Shown one piece after another: positions 1 through 7,637 of a stretch of 40,044 bases of DNA. The notes below the pieces were generated by a model. The model was not told where the DNA came from. It searched no databases and saw only the letters and a list, made by a program, of their open reading frames with translations. Position 1 is the stretch's first letter; each line of letters begins with the position of its first letter. Origin of the DNA: Rhizobacter sp. (GTDB taxonomy: Bacteria > Pseudomonadota > Gammaproteobacteria > Burkholderiales > Burkholderiaceae_C); NCBI GenBank assembly GCA_025350965.1, contig JANXWV010000063.1, positions 1 to 40,044 on the forward strand, in the 5' to 3' direction. The position numbers and the translations under genes are program-made.

Positions 1-318
1 GCCTTCGCCGACAAGGTCGGCATCCCGGTGCTGTCCACGATCCCCGCCAACGACGACATCCGCCGCAAGAGCGCCAGCTACGAAATCATCGGCCGGCCCG
101 ATTCCGTGTGGGGCCCGATGTTCGCCGAACTGGCCGAGAACGTTGGCACCTCGGTACCGATCCGGCCGAAGCCGATGACCCAGGACCAGCTGCTCGGCCT
201 GTTCAGCGCCGATGTGGTCGGCCGCAACGTGGTGCTCGAACCCGCCACCCAGTTCGACATGTGCGGCAAGAGCGAATCGAAGCGCGAGACGCTAGAAGTT
301 GTCTACGACGAGGTCTGA
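1..318 (+). CDS. bchX: Chlorophyllide a reductase iron protein subunit BchX, C-terminal part (5' end outside window)
   Basis: This is the last 105 codons of BchX, the nitrogenase-Fe-protein-like ATPase that passes electrons to BchYZ for reduction of the chlorin B ring. The frame is open from base 1, so the N-terminus with the P-loop and both cluster cysteines lies upstream of the window. The visible part reads AFADKVGIPVLSTIPANDD at its start and ends in LEVVYDEV. It contains the BchX-type segment LLGLFSADVVGRNVVLEP, which separates it from BchL (present in full at 15516-16439). It is followed by bchY and bchZ on the same strand, the usual bchXYZ order. The gap to bchY is filled by an inverted-repeat element at 346-448. 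Identity is firm; only the missing 5' part limits description. Confidence 0.93.
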   Translation, partial: AFADKVGIPVLSTIPANDDIRRKSASYEIIGRPDSVWGPMFAELAENVGTSVPIRPKPMTQDQLLGLFSADVVGRNVVLEPATQFDMCGKSESKRETLEVVYDEV

Positions 319-345
319 AGTGACGATCTCGCGCACCTTGTATTG

Positions 346-448
346 CTCCCTCTCCCTCTGGGAGAGGGCTGGGGTGAGGGTCGCTCGATGAGCGCTGAGC
401 TGGCCCGCGGCTCCTCACCCCAACCCTCTCCCCAGAGGGGTGAGGGAG
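346..448. repeat. Inverted-repeat (MITE/REP-like) element between bchX and bchY
   Basis: Two arms of about 35 bases, 346-380 and 413-448, are near-perfect reverse complements. They are separated by a spacer of about 32 bases. The left arm also folds on itself (CCCTCTCCC-TCT-GGGAGAGGG). The right arm begins CCTCACCCC and ends GGGGTGAGGGAG. Elements of this CCCTCTCCC/GGGGTGAGG kind are widespread dispersed palindromes in high-GC proteobacteria; that is general knowledge, and no copy count could be made here. Read as protein in the bchY frame it gives segments such as [11 protein letters not shown], a familiar translated-repeat signature. It sits directly after the bchX stop and runs into the bchY reading frame. 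Confidence 0.8.
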
Positions 449-1986
449 TCATACCCATCGTGCCTGTACCTGCAGCGCTGAAAGGCGACGGCCATGGCTG
501 CCATTCCGGCGCCGAGACGATGCTTGCTGCCGCGAAACAGGCCGGCAAGAGCGAGGTGCTGGCCCAGTACGCAAAGGACTACCCGGTCGACCCGAAGGCC
601 GGCCCGCACGACCAGCCGCAAAGCATGTGCCCGGCATTCGGCTCGCTGCGCGTGGGCCTGCGCATGCGCCGCACCATGACCATCCTGTCGGGCTCGGCCT
701 GCTGCGTGTACGGCCTGACCTTCACGTCCCATTTCTACGGCGCGCGCCGCAGCGTCGGCTACGTGCCGTTCAACAGCGAATCGCTGGTCACGGGCAAGCT
801 GTTCGAAGACATCCGCGAGGCTGTGTACGAGCAGGCCGACCCGGCCTTGTACGACGCCATCGTCATCATCAACCTGTGCGTGCCCACGGCCAGCGGCGTG
901 CCGCTGCAAATCTTGCCGAAAGAGATCAACGGCGTGCGCATCATCGGCATCGACGTGCCGGGCTTCGGCGTTCCCACGCATGCCGAGGCGAAAGACGTTC
1001 TGGCCGGCGCGATGCTGAAGTACGCACGCGCCGAAGCCGAAGCCGGCCCCGTGGTCGCACCGCGCGGTGGGCGCTCGGCCAAGCCGACCGTCACGTTGCT
1101 CGGCGAACTGTTCCCTGTCGACCCGGTCGGCATCGGCATGATGCTCGACCCGATGGGTCTGGCCGCCGGCCCCGTGGTGCCAACGCGCGAATGGCGCGAG
1201 ATGTACGCCGCGCTCGACTGTGCCGTGGTTGCCGCCGTGCACCCGTTCTACACCGCCAGCGTGCGCGAGTTCGACCTCGCCGGGCGAGCCGTCGTGGGCT
1301 CGGCGCCGGTCGGCCATGACGGCACCGAAGCCTGGCTGCAAGCCATCGGAAACGCCACCAACATCGCGCAAGACAAGATCGACGCCGCGAAGAACCGCTT
1401 CCTGCCGATGATCAAGGGCGTGCTCGCGAAGGCACCGATCAAGGGCCGCATCACGCTCAGTGGCTACGAAGGCTCCGAACTGCTGGTGGCGCGCTTGCTC
1501 ATCGAGTCCGGCGCCGACGTGCGCTATGTCGGCACCGCCTGCCCGCGCACGCCGTGGAGCGAGCCCGACCGAGAGTGGCTGGCCGCGAAGGGCGTGCACG
1601 TGCAGTACCGGGCATCACTGGAACAAGACCTGGCAGCCATGCGCGAATGGCAACCCGACCTCGCGATCGGCACCACCCCGGTCGTTCAGGCGGCGAAGGA
1701 AGCAACGATCCCCGCGCTGTACTTCACCAACCTGATCTCGGCCCGCCCGCTGATGGGCCCGGCCGGTGCCGGCTCGCTCGCGACGGTCGTGAACGCAGCC
1801 ATGGGCAACAAGGCGCGCTTCGCCGCGATGAAAGACTTCTTCGGCTCGACCGGCGAAGGCCACGCGGCGGGCGTCTGGGAAGCTGGGCAGGCCGCACCGC
1901 AAGACCGCCCCGAGTTCAAGGCCGAGACGAAACGCCAGTTGCAAAAGCAGCTCGCGCGTCGCAAGGCAGAGGCGATGGGCACATGA
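388..1986 (+). CDS. bchY: Chlorophyllide a reductase subunit BchY
   Basis: BchY forms the catalytic heterotetramer with BchZ. With BchX it reduces the C7-C8 bond of chlorophyllide, the step that turns a chlorin into a bacteriochlorin. The family core is clear: GCHSGAETM near the N-terminus, then [37 protein letters not shown] and [20 protein letters not shown]. The start is uncertain. ATG 388 lies in the spacer of the repeat element, with GAGGG about 7 bases upstream, and gives 532 residues whose first 20 or so are repeat-derived. GTG 460 lies just past the repeat, with GGGAG 11 bases upstream, and gives 508 residues beginning [11 protein letters not shown]. Family-like sequence begins only around that second start. 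The stop overlaps the bchZ start (ATGA). Confidence 0.93.
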   Translation: MSAELARGSSPQPSPQRGEGVIPIVPVPAALKGDGHGCHSGAETMLAAAKQAGKSEVLAQYAKDYPVDPKAGPHDQPQSMCPAFGSLRVGLRMRRTMTILSGSACCVYGLTFTSHFYGARRSVGYVPFNSESLVTGKLFEDIREAVYEQADPALYDAIVIINLCVPTASGVPLQILPKEINGVRIIGIDVPGFGVPTHAEAKDVLAGAMLKYARAEAEAGPVVAPRGGRSAKPTVTLLGELFPVDPVGIGMMLDPMGLAAGPVVPTREWREMYAALDCAVVAAVHPFYTASVREFDLAGRAVVGSAPVGHDGTEAWLQAIGNATNIAQDKIDAAKNRFLPMIKGVLAKAPIKGRITLSGYEGSELLVARLLIESGADVRYVGTACPRTPWSEPDREWLAAKGVHVQYRASLEQDLAAMREWQPDLAIGTTPVVQAAKEATIPALYFTNLISARPLMGPAGAGSLATVVNAAMGNKARFAAMKDFFGSTGEGHAAGVWEAGQAAPQDRPEFKAETKRQLQKQLARRKAEAMGT

Positions 1987-3455
1987 TGGTCCTCGACCAT
2001 GATCGCGCCGGCGGCTACTGGGGCGCGGTGTACGTTTTCACCGCGATCAAGGGCCTGCAAGTCGTGATCGACGGCCCGGTCGGCTGCGAGAACCTGCCGG
2101 TCACGAGCGTGCTGCACTACACCGACGCGCTGCCCCCGCACGAGCTGCCCATCGTCGTGACCGGTCTGGCCGAAGAGCAGCTCGGCCGCGAAGGCACAGA
2201 AGGCTCGATGCGCCGTGCCCATGCCGCGCTCGACCCGGACCTGCCCTCGGTCGTGGTCACCGGCTCCATCGCCGAGATGATCGGTGGCGGCGTCACGCCC
2301 GAAGGCACGAACCTGCAACGCTTCCTGCCGCGCACCATCGACGAAGACCAGTGGCAGTGCGCGAACCGCGCCATGTTCTGGCTCTGGACCCAATACGGCC
2401 TGCGCAAGGTTCCTGCGCGCAAGCCCTTTGCCGAACGCCCTGCAGGTGAGAAGCCCCGCGTCAACATCATCGGCCCGTGCTACGGCACGTTCAACATGCC
2501 GAGCGACCTGGCCGAGATCCGCCGCATGGTGCAAGGCATAGGCGCCGACGTGAACATGGTGTTCCCGCTCGGCAGCCACGTGGCCGATGTGTCGCGCCTG
2601 GTCGAGGCGGATGTGAACATCTGCATGTACCGCGAGTTCGGTCGCATGCTCTGCGAGGCGCTCGAGCGGCCCTACCTGCAGGCACCCATCGGCCTGCACA
2701 GCACAACCAAGTTCCTGCGTACGCTGGGCGACTTGCTGGGCCTCGACCCCGAGCCCTTCATCGAGCGCGAGAAGCACACCACGATCAAGCCGATCTGGGA
2801 CCTGTGGCGCTCGGTCACTCAAGACTTCTTCGGCACCGCCAGCTTCGCGGTCGTCGCGAACGAGACCTACACGCGCGGCCTGCGTCACTTCCTCGAAGAC
2901 GAGATGGGCCTGCCTTGCAACTTCGCAGTGGCCCGCAAGCCCGGCGAGAAGACCGACAACGACGCCGTGCGCGCGATGACCCACAACACACCGCCGCTCG
3001 TGATGTTCGGCAGCTACAACGAGCGCATGTACCTGGCCGAATGCGCAGGCGGGTTCGGGCCGAAGCCGACCTACATCCCGGCATCGTTCCCCGGCGCGAT
3101 CATCCGCCGCCACACCGGTACGCCGTTCATGGGCTACGGCGGCGCAACCTATGTGATCCAGGAGTTCTGCAACGCGCTGTTCGACGCACTGTTCCACATC
3201 CTTCCGCTGGGCACCGAGCTCGACAAGGTCGACGCCACGCCGTCGCGCCTGCACACCGAACTGCCCTGGGACGACGACGCCAAGGCCTGGCTCGACGAGC
3301 AGGTCGATGCGCAACCGGTGCTGGTGCGCATCTCGGCCGCGAAGGGCCTGCGGGACCGCGCGGAACAAGCCGCACGCAGTGCCGGCGAAGCCAGCGTCAC
3401 GCTGGATCGTGCCGCCGGCCCGGGTGCCCGCATCAAACAAAAGGAGCTTGCATGA
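1983..3455 (+). CDS. bchZ: Chlorophyllide a reductase subunit BchZ
   Basis: BchZ is the second catalytic subunit of chlorophyllide a reductase and pairs with BchY in a NifDK-like complex. The 490-residue protein shows the family segments [59 protein letters not shown] and [18 protein letters not shown] near the N-terminus. The N-terminal cysteine in GCENLPV is the expected cluster-binding type. ATG 1983 overlaps the bchY stop as ATGA; a second ATG at 1986 is equally possible, so the two subunits are translationally coupled. The protein ends [18 protein letters not shown] at 3439-3446 near the 3' end is a strong ribosome binding site for something starting at 3452, discussed separately. Length and motifs are normal for the family. 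Confidence 0.95.
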   Translation: MMVLDHDRAGGYWGAVYVFTAIKGLQVVIDGPVGCENLPVTSVLHYTDALPPHELPIVVTGLAEEQLGREGTEGSMRRAHAALDPDLPSVVVTGSIAEMIGGGVTPEGTNLQRFLPRTIDEDQWQCANRAMFWLWTQYGLRKVPARKPFAERPAGEKPRVNIIGPCYGTFNMPSDLAEIRRMVQGIGADVNMVFPLGSHVADVSRLVEADVNICMYREFGRMLCEALERPYLQAPIGLHSTTKFLRTLGDLLGLDPEPFIEREKHTTIKPIWDLWRSVTQDFFGTASFAVVANETYTRGLRHFLEDEMGLPCNFAVARKPGEKTDNDAVRAMTHNTPPLVMFGSYNERMYLAECAGGFGPKPTYIPASFPGAIIRRHTGTPFMGYGGATYVIQEFCNALFDALFHILPLGTELDKVDATPSRLHTELPWDDDAKAWLDEQVDAQPVLVRISAAKGLRDRAEQAARSAGEASVTLDRAAGPGARIKQKELA

Positions 3456-3605
3456 GCTTGCTCCAGGTTATCAGCACGAGCAGCGCCGCAGCGCGCTGCA
3501 AATGCTCAACGAGCTCGTCGAGGCGGTTCGCCGCACCGACAGTCCCTGCCGCGCGGGAGTCGCGCGGTGTAGGCCGAATGGCCGGTTTTTTAAGGAATCC
3601 AACTT
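3448..3605 (+). other. Leader between bchZ and pufB with a possible broken small gene
   Basis: An excellent Shine-Dalgarno (AAAAGGAG, 3439-3446) sits 5 bases before ATG 3452, which overlaps the bchZ stop as ATGA. This is the same coupling seen across the cluster. The frame opened there gives only a 53-residue Ser/Arg-rich peptide ending at 3613, inside pufB, and it looks non-coding. The +1-shifted frame reads HEQRRSALQMLNELVEAVRR with normal high-GC codon choice, but has only a TTG at 3448 to start it. This pattern fits a small gene broken by a one-base shift, or a bchZ tail remnant. It has no membrane segment, so it is not PufQ-like. I cannot name it, and it may be only untranslated leader. 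Confidence 0.25.
3549..3592 (+). promoter_or_regulatory. Hairpin plus T-run just upstream of pufB (attenuator or stabilising leader)
   Basis: CCGCGC (3549-3554) pairs with GCGCGG (3562-3567) around a 7-base loop. It is followed by a short GGCC-GAAT-GGCC hairpin (3572-3583) and then GG plus six T (3584-3591). This looks like a weak intrinsic terminator, or a 5' stabilising structure, placed immediately before the AAGGAA ribosome binding site of pufB at about 3592-3597. It could limit read-through from bchXYZ into puf or protect the 5' end of puf mRNA. The second stem is short, so real termination is uncertain. Confidence 0.4.
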
Positions 3606-3749
3606 ATGGCTGATAAAAGCTCCCTGTCCGGCCTGACGGACCAGGAAGCCAAGGAGTTCCACGGGATTTTCCTGTCGAGCTTCATTGGTTTCACCATCAT
3701 CGCCATCGTGGCGCACGTTCTGGTCTGGAACTGGCGTCCCTGGCTCTAA
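3606..3749 (+). CDS. pufB: Light-harvesting 1 (core antenna) beta polypeptide PufB
   Basis: This 47-residue inner-membrane protein pairs with PufA and binds bacteriochlorophyll in the LH1 ring around the reaction centre. It has the beta-chain pattern: polar N-terminus with [16 protein letters not shown], one membrane span, ligand His37 in IVAHVLVW and the terminal WRPWL. Both conserved histidines (His19 and His37) are present. AAGGAA lies about 9 bases before the ATG. It is the first gene of the puf operon, 150 bases after bchZ. By hand count 38 of 47 codons end in G or C. Only 21 bases separate its stop from the start of the next gene, which is not pufA but an extra beta-like gene. Confidence 0.96.
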   Translation: MADKSSLSGLTDQEAKEFHGIFLSSFIGFTIIAIVAHVLVWNWRPWL

Positions 3750-3770
3750 ACCACCCGAAAGGGGATGGCT

Positions 3771-3998
3771 ATGGTTGAAGTTCTAGCTCGCGATCTGCCG
3801 CAACAAGGCATGCCAAAGAACCAAAAAGCGTTCTTCGGAATATTTGTTGTGAGCTTCGCCGTATTCCTGGTGATTGCTCTTTGTGCCCAACTTCTGACGC
3901 TGCAATGGCGGACGTGGTTGCCCGGTGCCGAGGGTGAGAAATCGTTGATCGGCGGAGTGAAGGCTGCGGTCGACACCTTCATGCCCTACCTAACTTAG
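3771..3998 (+). CDS. LH1-beta-like single-span protein without histidine ligands, inserted between pufB and pufA
   Basis: This 75-residue protein aligns without gaps to PufB across its span: FGIFVVSFAVFLVIALCAQL against FHGIFLSSF...AH, then WRTWL against WRPWL. About half of the 30 aligned positions are identical. Both beta histidines are replaced: His19 aligns with Phe22, and the bacteriochlorophyll ligand His37 aligns with Gln40. After WRTWLPG there is a 23-residue tail ending AAVDTFMPYLT that PufB lacks. ATG 3771 is preferred because AAAGGGG lies 6 bases upstream; ATG 3765 abuts the site. About 60% of its codons end in G or C, against about 80% in pufB and pufA (hand counts), hinting at a different origin. 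It should be membrane-inserted beside LH1. A structural ring component, like PufX or the gamma chain in role, is my inference. Confidence 0.8.
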   Translation: MVEVLARDLPQQGMPKNQKAFFGIFVVSFAVFLVIALCAQLLTLQWRTWLPGAEGEKSLIGGVKAAVDTFMPYLT

Positions 3999-4010
3999 GA
4001 GAACTGAGAC

Positions 4011-4199
4011 ATGTGGAGAATTTGGACGTTATTCGATCCGCGCAGAACGCTGATCGCGCTGTTCACCTTCCTGTTCGCGTTGGCAATCTTGATTCACTTC
4101 ATCTTGCTGAGCACCGACAGGTTCAATTGGCTCGACGGCCCGCACAAGGCCAAGGTCGCAGCATCGCAGACATCGTCGATGCCGGCGGCAAAACCGTAG
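4011..4199 (+). CDS. pufA: Light-harvesting 1 (core antenna) alpha polypeptide PufA
   Basis: This is the partner of PufB in the LH1 ring: 62 residues, inner membrane, one span. It shows the alpha hallmarks [12 protein letters not shown] at the cytoplasmic end and the ligand histidine in [17 protein letters not shown], followed by an Ala/Lys/Pro-rich periplasmic tail. AGGAG at 3998-4002, next to the stop of the preceding antenna-like gene, serves as its ribosome binding site. A pair of stem-loops follows its stop codon and precedes pufL, as expected where antenna mRNA is stabilised over reaction-centre mRNA. Third codon positions are about 79% G or C by hand count. Confidence 0.96.
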   Translation: MWRIWTLFDPRRTLIALFTFLFALAILIHFILLSTDRFNWLDGPHKAKVAASQTSSMPAAKP

Positions 4200-4257
4200 T
4201 TCGGCCAACGCCGAACTCACGTCAGACCGGGCTGCGATGGCAGCCATCCAGCCCGGG
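4199..4257 (+). promoter_or_regulatory. Two tandem stem-loops between pufA and pufL
   Basis: The first stem is GTTCGGC (4199-4205), loop CAAC, GCCGAAC (4210-4216); it starts on the last base of the pufA stop. The second is CCGGGCTG (4228-4235) pairing with CAGCCCGG (4250-4257). It encloses a second palindrome, GATGGC-A-GCCATC (4237-4249). Neither is followed by a T-run, so they are unlikely to be intrinsic terminators. Intercistronic hairpins at this site in purple bacteria block 3'-5' decay and raise the ratio of antenna to reaction-centre mRNA; that role is inferred here from position. About 77 further bases without features lead to pufL. Confidence 0.7.
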
Positions 4258-4334
4258 CTGTTTCACTGAATCTTCTGACAACGAATGCGCACCGCCTGCG
4301 GGCTGGCGCGTGGCACTGATCGAGGGGCGAGATC

Positions 4335-5159
4335 ATGGCGATGCTAAGTTTTGAGCGTAAGTACCGCGTCCGCGGCGGCACGCTGATCGGTGGCGATCTG
4401 TTCGACTTCTGGGTCGGGCCCTTCTTCGTCGGCTTCTTCGGTGTCACGACGCTGTTCTTCGCGTCCATTGGCACCCTGCTCATCGTCTGGGGCGCATCGC
4501 AGGGGCCCACGTGGAACCTCTGGCAAATCTCGATCGCGCCGCCCGACCTGAAATACGGCTTGGGCATGGCGCCGCTGATGGAGGGCGGCCTGTGGCAGCT
4601 CATCACCATCTGCGCAGTCGGCTCGTTCGTGTCCTGGGCACTGCGAGAGGTCGAAATCTGCCGAAAACTTGGCATCGGCTTTCACGTGCCGTTCGCGTTC
4701 GGTGTGGCGATCTTCGCCTACGTGACGCTGGTCGTGATTCGCCCGTTCCTGCTCGGCGCCTGGGGCCACGGCTTCCCGTACGGGATCATGAGCCACCTCG
4801 ACTGGGTGTCGAACACCGGCTACCAGTACCTGCACTTCCACTACAACCCGGCGCACATGTTGGCGGTGAGCTTCTTCTTCGCGACCGTGTTCGCGTTGTC
4901 GCTGCACGGCGCGCTCATCTTGTCGGCCACCAACCCCGGCAAGGGCGAAACGGTGAAGACCGCCGAGCACGAGAACACCTTCTTCCGCGACACCATCGGC
5001 TACTCCATCGGCACGCTGGGCATCCACCGCCTCGGGCTGTTCCTGGCCTTGTCGGCCGGGTTCTGGAGCGCGGTGTGCATCGTCATCAGCGGTCCGTTCT
5101 GGACGCGCGGCTGGCCCGAATGGTGGACTTGGTGGCTCACGCTGCCGGTGTGGCGCTAG
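4335..5159 (+). CDS. pufL: Photosynthetic reaction centre L subunit
   Basis: PufL is one of the two five-span core subunits that hold the special pair, accessory bacteriochlorophylls, bacteriopheophytins and quinones. The 274-residue protein begins [15 protein letters not shown], the normal L start. It contains MSHLDW (accessory pigment ligand region), [11 protein letters not shown] (special-pair histidine), LSLHGALI and GIHRLGLF (two of the iron-binding histidines). It ends [18 protein letters not shown] sits about 8 bases before ATG 4335; the ATG at 4341 would remove the usual second residue, so 4335 is preferred. Length is normal. The gap to pufM, 5160-5236, is 77 bases and shows only the pufM ribosome binding site. 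Confidence 0.97.
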   Translation: MAMLSFERKYRVRGGTLIGGDLFDFWVGPFFVGFFGVTTLFFASIGTLLIVWGASQGPTWNLWQISIAPPDLKYGLGMAPLMEGGLWQLITICAVGSFVSWALREVEICRKLGIGFHVPFAFGVAIFAYVTLVVIRPFLLGAWGHGFPYGIMSHLDWVSNTGYQYLHFHYNPAHMLAVSFFFATVFALSLHGALILSATNPGKGETVKTAEHENTFFRDTIGYSIGTLGIHRLGLFLALSAGFWSAVCIVISGPFWTRGWPEWWTWWLTLPVWR

Positions 5160-5236
5160 TTTGAATCAAGCCCGCCCATACAGCTCGAAAACTAACGATT
5201 GACGTCAGCGGTATAGAAGCAAGGAGACGCACCATC

Positions 5237-6217
5237 ATGGCTGCCGAGTACCAGAACCTTTTCACCAGCGTGCAAGTATTGGCGCCTTCGTATCCCGGCG
5301 TGGGCCTGGCCCGCGACACCAAGGAGCGGATGTTCGCTCCGGCGCACATGCACCTCCTGGGCCGCATCGGCGACGCCCAGCTGGGGCCGATCTACCTGGG
5401 CTGGTTCGGCCTGGCATCGCTCATCTGCTTCGTGATCGCGTTCGAGATCATCGGGCTTAACATGTTTGCCTCGGTCGGTTGGGACCCGGTGCAGTTCGTG
5501 CGCCAGTTGTTCTGGCTGGCGCTCGAGCCGCCGCCTGCAGCCTACGGCTTGCATTTCCCGCCGTTGAACCAGGGCGGCTGGTGGTTGATGGCGGGCTTCT
5601 TCCTGACGTGCTCCGTCATCTTGTGGTGGGTGCGCATGTACCGCCGCGCCCGCGCGCTTGGCATGGGCACGCACGTGGCATGGGCGTTCGCTGCGGCCAT
5701 CTGGCTCTACCTGGTGCTCGGCTTCATCCGCCCAGTGCTGATGGGCAGCTTCGGCGAGGCCGTGCCGTTCGGCATCTTCCCGCACCTCGACTGGACCGCT
5801 GCATTCAGCATTCGCTACGGCAACCTGTTCTACAACCCGTTCCACATGCTGTCGATCGCCTTCCTGTACGGTGCCACGCTGCTGTTCGCCATGCACGGTG
5901 CCACCATCCTGGCGGTCAGCCGCTTCGGTGGTGAACGCGAGATCGAGCAGATCATCGACCGGGGCACCGCTTCGGAACGCGCCGCGCTGTTCTGGCGCTG
6001 GACGATGGGCTTCAACGCGACGATGGAGTCCATCCACCGCTGGGGCTGGTGGTTCGCCGTGCTGTGCCCGCTGTGCGGCGGCATCGGCATCCTGCTCACC
6101 GGCACCGTGGTCGACAACTGGTACCTCTGGGCTGTCAAGCACCACGTTGCGCCGATGTACCCGTCGGTGTTCGGCCCTGTCATCGATCCTGCCAGCTTGC
6201 AAGGGGTGAAGCCATGA
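5237..6217 (+). CDS. pufM: Photosynthetic reaction centre M subunit
   Basis: PufM is the L partner in the reaction-centre core. The 326-residue protein starts [14 protein letters not shown]. It carries [14 protein letters not shown] in the first span, the special-pair histidine in [17 protein letters not shown] with the conserved tyrosine, and the non-haem iron ligands in AMHGATIL, the acidic GGEREIEQI loop and SIHRWGWWF. The C-terminus continues past [17 protein letters not shown] for a short tail, typical of cytochrome-containing (PufC-type) reaction centres. AAGGAGA is about 10 bases upstream of the start. The stop overlaps the pufC start (ATGA), so PufM and the cytochrome are coupled. Confidence 0.97.
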   Translation: MAAEYQNLFTSVQVLAPSYPGVGLARDTKERMFAPAHMHLLGRIGDAQLGPIYLGWFGLASLICFVIAFEIIGLNMFASVGWDPVQFVRQLFWLALEPPPAAYGLHFPPLNQGGWWLMAGFFLTCSVILWWVRMYRRARALGMGTHVAWAFAAAIWLYLVLGFIRPVLMGSFGEAVPFGIFPHLDWTAAFSIRYGNLFYNPFHMLSIAFLYGATLLFAMHGATILAVSRFGGEREIEQIIDRGTASERAALFWRWTMGFNATMESIHRWGWWFAVLCPLCGGIGILLTGTVVDNWYLWAVKHHVAPMYPSVFGPVIDPASLQGVKP

Positions 6218-7566
6218 ATCGTGTCGTATCGATTGCAGGCCTGGCGCTGGGCCTGGGCGTGCTGCTCACCGCGTGTGAGCGGCCGCGCCCCGACACCGTG
6301 CAACGCGGCTACCGCGGCACCGCCATGGTCGAGGTTTACAACCCGCGCCTGTTGGCTGCACAAGGGCCGCTGAATGCAGTTCCCGAAGCGCAGCCGGCGG
6401 CATCGACCGACGGGCCCAAGGCCAGCGCGGTCTATCAGAACGTGAAGGTGCTCGGTGACCTGAGTGTGGGCCAGTTCGCGCGGCTGATGGTCGACATGAC
6501 GGCGTGGGTCTCGCCCACCGAAGGCTGCACCTACTGCCATGCCGCAGCCAACTTTGCTGACGACAGCAAATACACCAAGGTGGTGGCGCGCCGGATGGTG
6601 CAGATGACGCAGCACATCAACGGTGACTGGAAGACGCACGTCGCCGAAACCGGTGTCACCTGCTACACCTGCCACCGTGGCAACCCGGTGCCGAGCAACG
6701 TGTGGTTCAACACCGCTGGGCCCGACGCCGCCACTGGCATGCTGGGCAACAAGGCCGGGCAGAACGCACCAGCACAGCAAGTGGCCTATGCGTCGCTGCC
6801 GAACGACCCCTTCATGCCGTTCCTGAACGGCGCCGAGCCGATCCGCGTGATCGGCACGAGCGCATTGCCTGACGGCAACCGCGCATCAACGAAGCAGACC
6901 GAGTGGACCTACGGCCTGATGATGCACATGTCGCAGTCCCTCGGCGTGAACTGCACCTACTGCCACAACACCCGCTCGTTCGCCGAATGGGACGGCAGCA
7001 CGCCACAGCGCGGCACGGCCTGGTACGGCATACGCATGGCGCGCGACCTGAACAACGAGTACCTCGGCTCGCTCGCCGGCACGTTCCCGGCCGAACGACT
7101 CGGGCCGCTCGGCGACGTGGCCAAGGTGAACTGCGCCACCTGTCACCAGGGTGCGTTCAAGCCGCTGTACGGTGCGAGCATGTTGAAGGAGCATCCGGAA
7201 CTGAGCGGCCTGAAGACCAGCCTGGCAGCACCGGGCTTAGCCGAGTCGCACGACGGCATCATCTACTTCGGTGTGGGTTCGGCCGCGTTGCCGCCGGATG
7301 CCGAGAAGGCATTGGCCACGCTGGTGGACGGCCTCAAGGCCGACCCGGCAGCGAAGGTCGCGATCTCGGGCTTCCACTCGGCGTCCGGAGACCTGGCCGC
7401 AAACCAGGAACTCGCCAAGCAGCGCGCGTTCGCCGTTCGTGATGCATTGAAAGCGGCAGGCATCGCGCCCGAGAGGGTCATGCTCGACAAGCCGCCGGTG
7501 GCAGAAGCCAACCTCAGCGGTGAAGACCCGAAGGCCCGTCGCGTCGAGGTTGCTGCCGTCAAGTAG
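6214..7566 (+). CDS. pufC: Reaction-centre tetraheme cytochrome c PufC with C-terminal OmpA-like domain
   Basis: PufC re-reduces the photo-oxidised special pair from the periplasm. The 450-residue protein starts with a lipoprotein signal (LLTAC, lipid anchor Cys21). Four haem sites are present: CTYCH 105-109, CYTCH 150-154, CTYCH 247-251 and CATCH 307-311, with methionines upstream for axial ligation. The ordinary family ends shortly after the fourth haem. Here about 100 residues follow (345-449) with an OmpA/peptidoglycan-associated fold pattern: [43 protein letters not shown] and RRVEVAAV. The Asp normally in the peptidoglycan-binding loop (TD) is Ser389, while the following RA helix motif is kept. 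From memory, this variant resembles OmpA-like tails on some betaproteobacterial cytochrome oxidase subunits. The frame is continuous, so this is a true fusion. A terminator follows. Confidence 0.95.
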   Translation: MNRVVSIAGLALGLGVLLTACERPRPDTVQRGYRGTAMVEVYNPRLLAAQGPLNAVPEAQPAASTDGPKASAVYQNVKVLGDLSVGQFARLMVDMTAWVSPTEGCTYCHAAANFADDSKYTKVVARRMVQMTQHINGDWKTHVAETGVTCYTCHRGNPVPSNVWFNTAGPDAATGMLGNKAGQNAPAQQVAYASLPNDPFMPFLNGAEPIRVIGTSALPDGNRASTKQTEWTYGLMMHMSQSLGVNCTYCHNTRSFAEWDGSTPQRGTAWYGIRMARDLNNEYLGSLAGTFPAERLGPLGDVAKVNCATCHQGAFKPLYGASMLKEHPELSGLKTSLAAPGLAESHDGIIYFGVGSAALPPDAEKALATLVDGLKADPAAKVAISGFHSASGDLAANQELAKQRAFAVRDALKAAGIAPERVMLDKPPVAEANLSGEDPKARRVEVAAVK

Positions 7567-7571
7567 CCGAC

Positions 7572-7626
7572 GCCTGCCTTGGGGCAGGCCATCTGTTCCG
7601 AACAGCGGCCCATGTGGCCGCTGTTT
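7572..7626 (+). terminator. Intrinsic terminator of the puf operon (two stem-loops)
   Basis: A first stem GCCTGCC (7572-7578)/GGCAGGC (7583-7589) follows the pufC stop. A second, strong 10-base stem runs AACAGCGGCC (7601-7610), loop CATGT, GGCCGCTGTT (7616-7625), and ends in a short T-run. The long perfect stem fits Rho-independent termination. Because the next gene converges from the other strand, the structure may serve both directions. Confidence 0.8.
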
Positions 7627-7637
7627 GCATGGGAACT

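Noticed and set aside
415..1599. Long minus-strand open frame of 394 codons opposite bchY
   Set aside because: It is a high-GC shadow: Arg/Ala/His/Asp-rich with no motif, lying fully opposite the clearly conserved bchY frame.
3448..3605. A pufQ gene between bchZ and pufB
   Set aside because: No frame in this gap encodes a membrane span or PufQ-like sequence.
2477..3613. Plus-strand open frame of 378 codons overlapping bchZ and running into pufB
   Set aside because: Arg/Pro/His-rich shadow of bchZ in the +1 frame; only its last part (from 3452) has a ribosome binding site and is discussed as a possible broken gene.
3771..3998. Reading the extra antenna-like gene as PufX or as a normal second pufB
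   Set aside because: PufX lies after pufM and does not align with PufB this way. A normal beta chain would keep the bacteriochlorophyll histidine, which is Gln here.
5160..5236. Separate promoter or small gene in the 77-base pufL-pufM gap
   Set aside because: TTGACG and TATAGA occur but only 7 bases apart, too close for a promoter, and no frame of useful length is present.
7246..7566. The PufC tail as a frameshift artefact or a separate gene
   Set aside because: The frame is continuous with no stop or new start, codon use does not change, and the tail has a coherent OmpA-like pattern.
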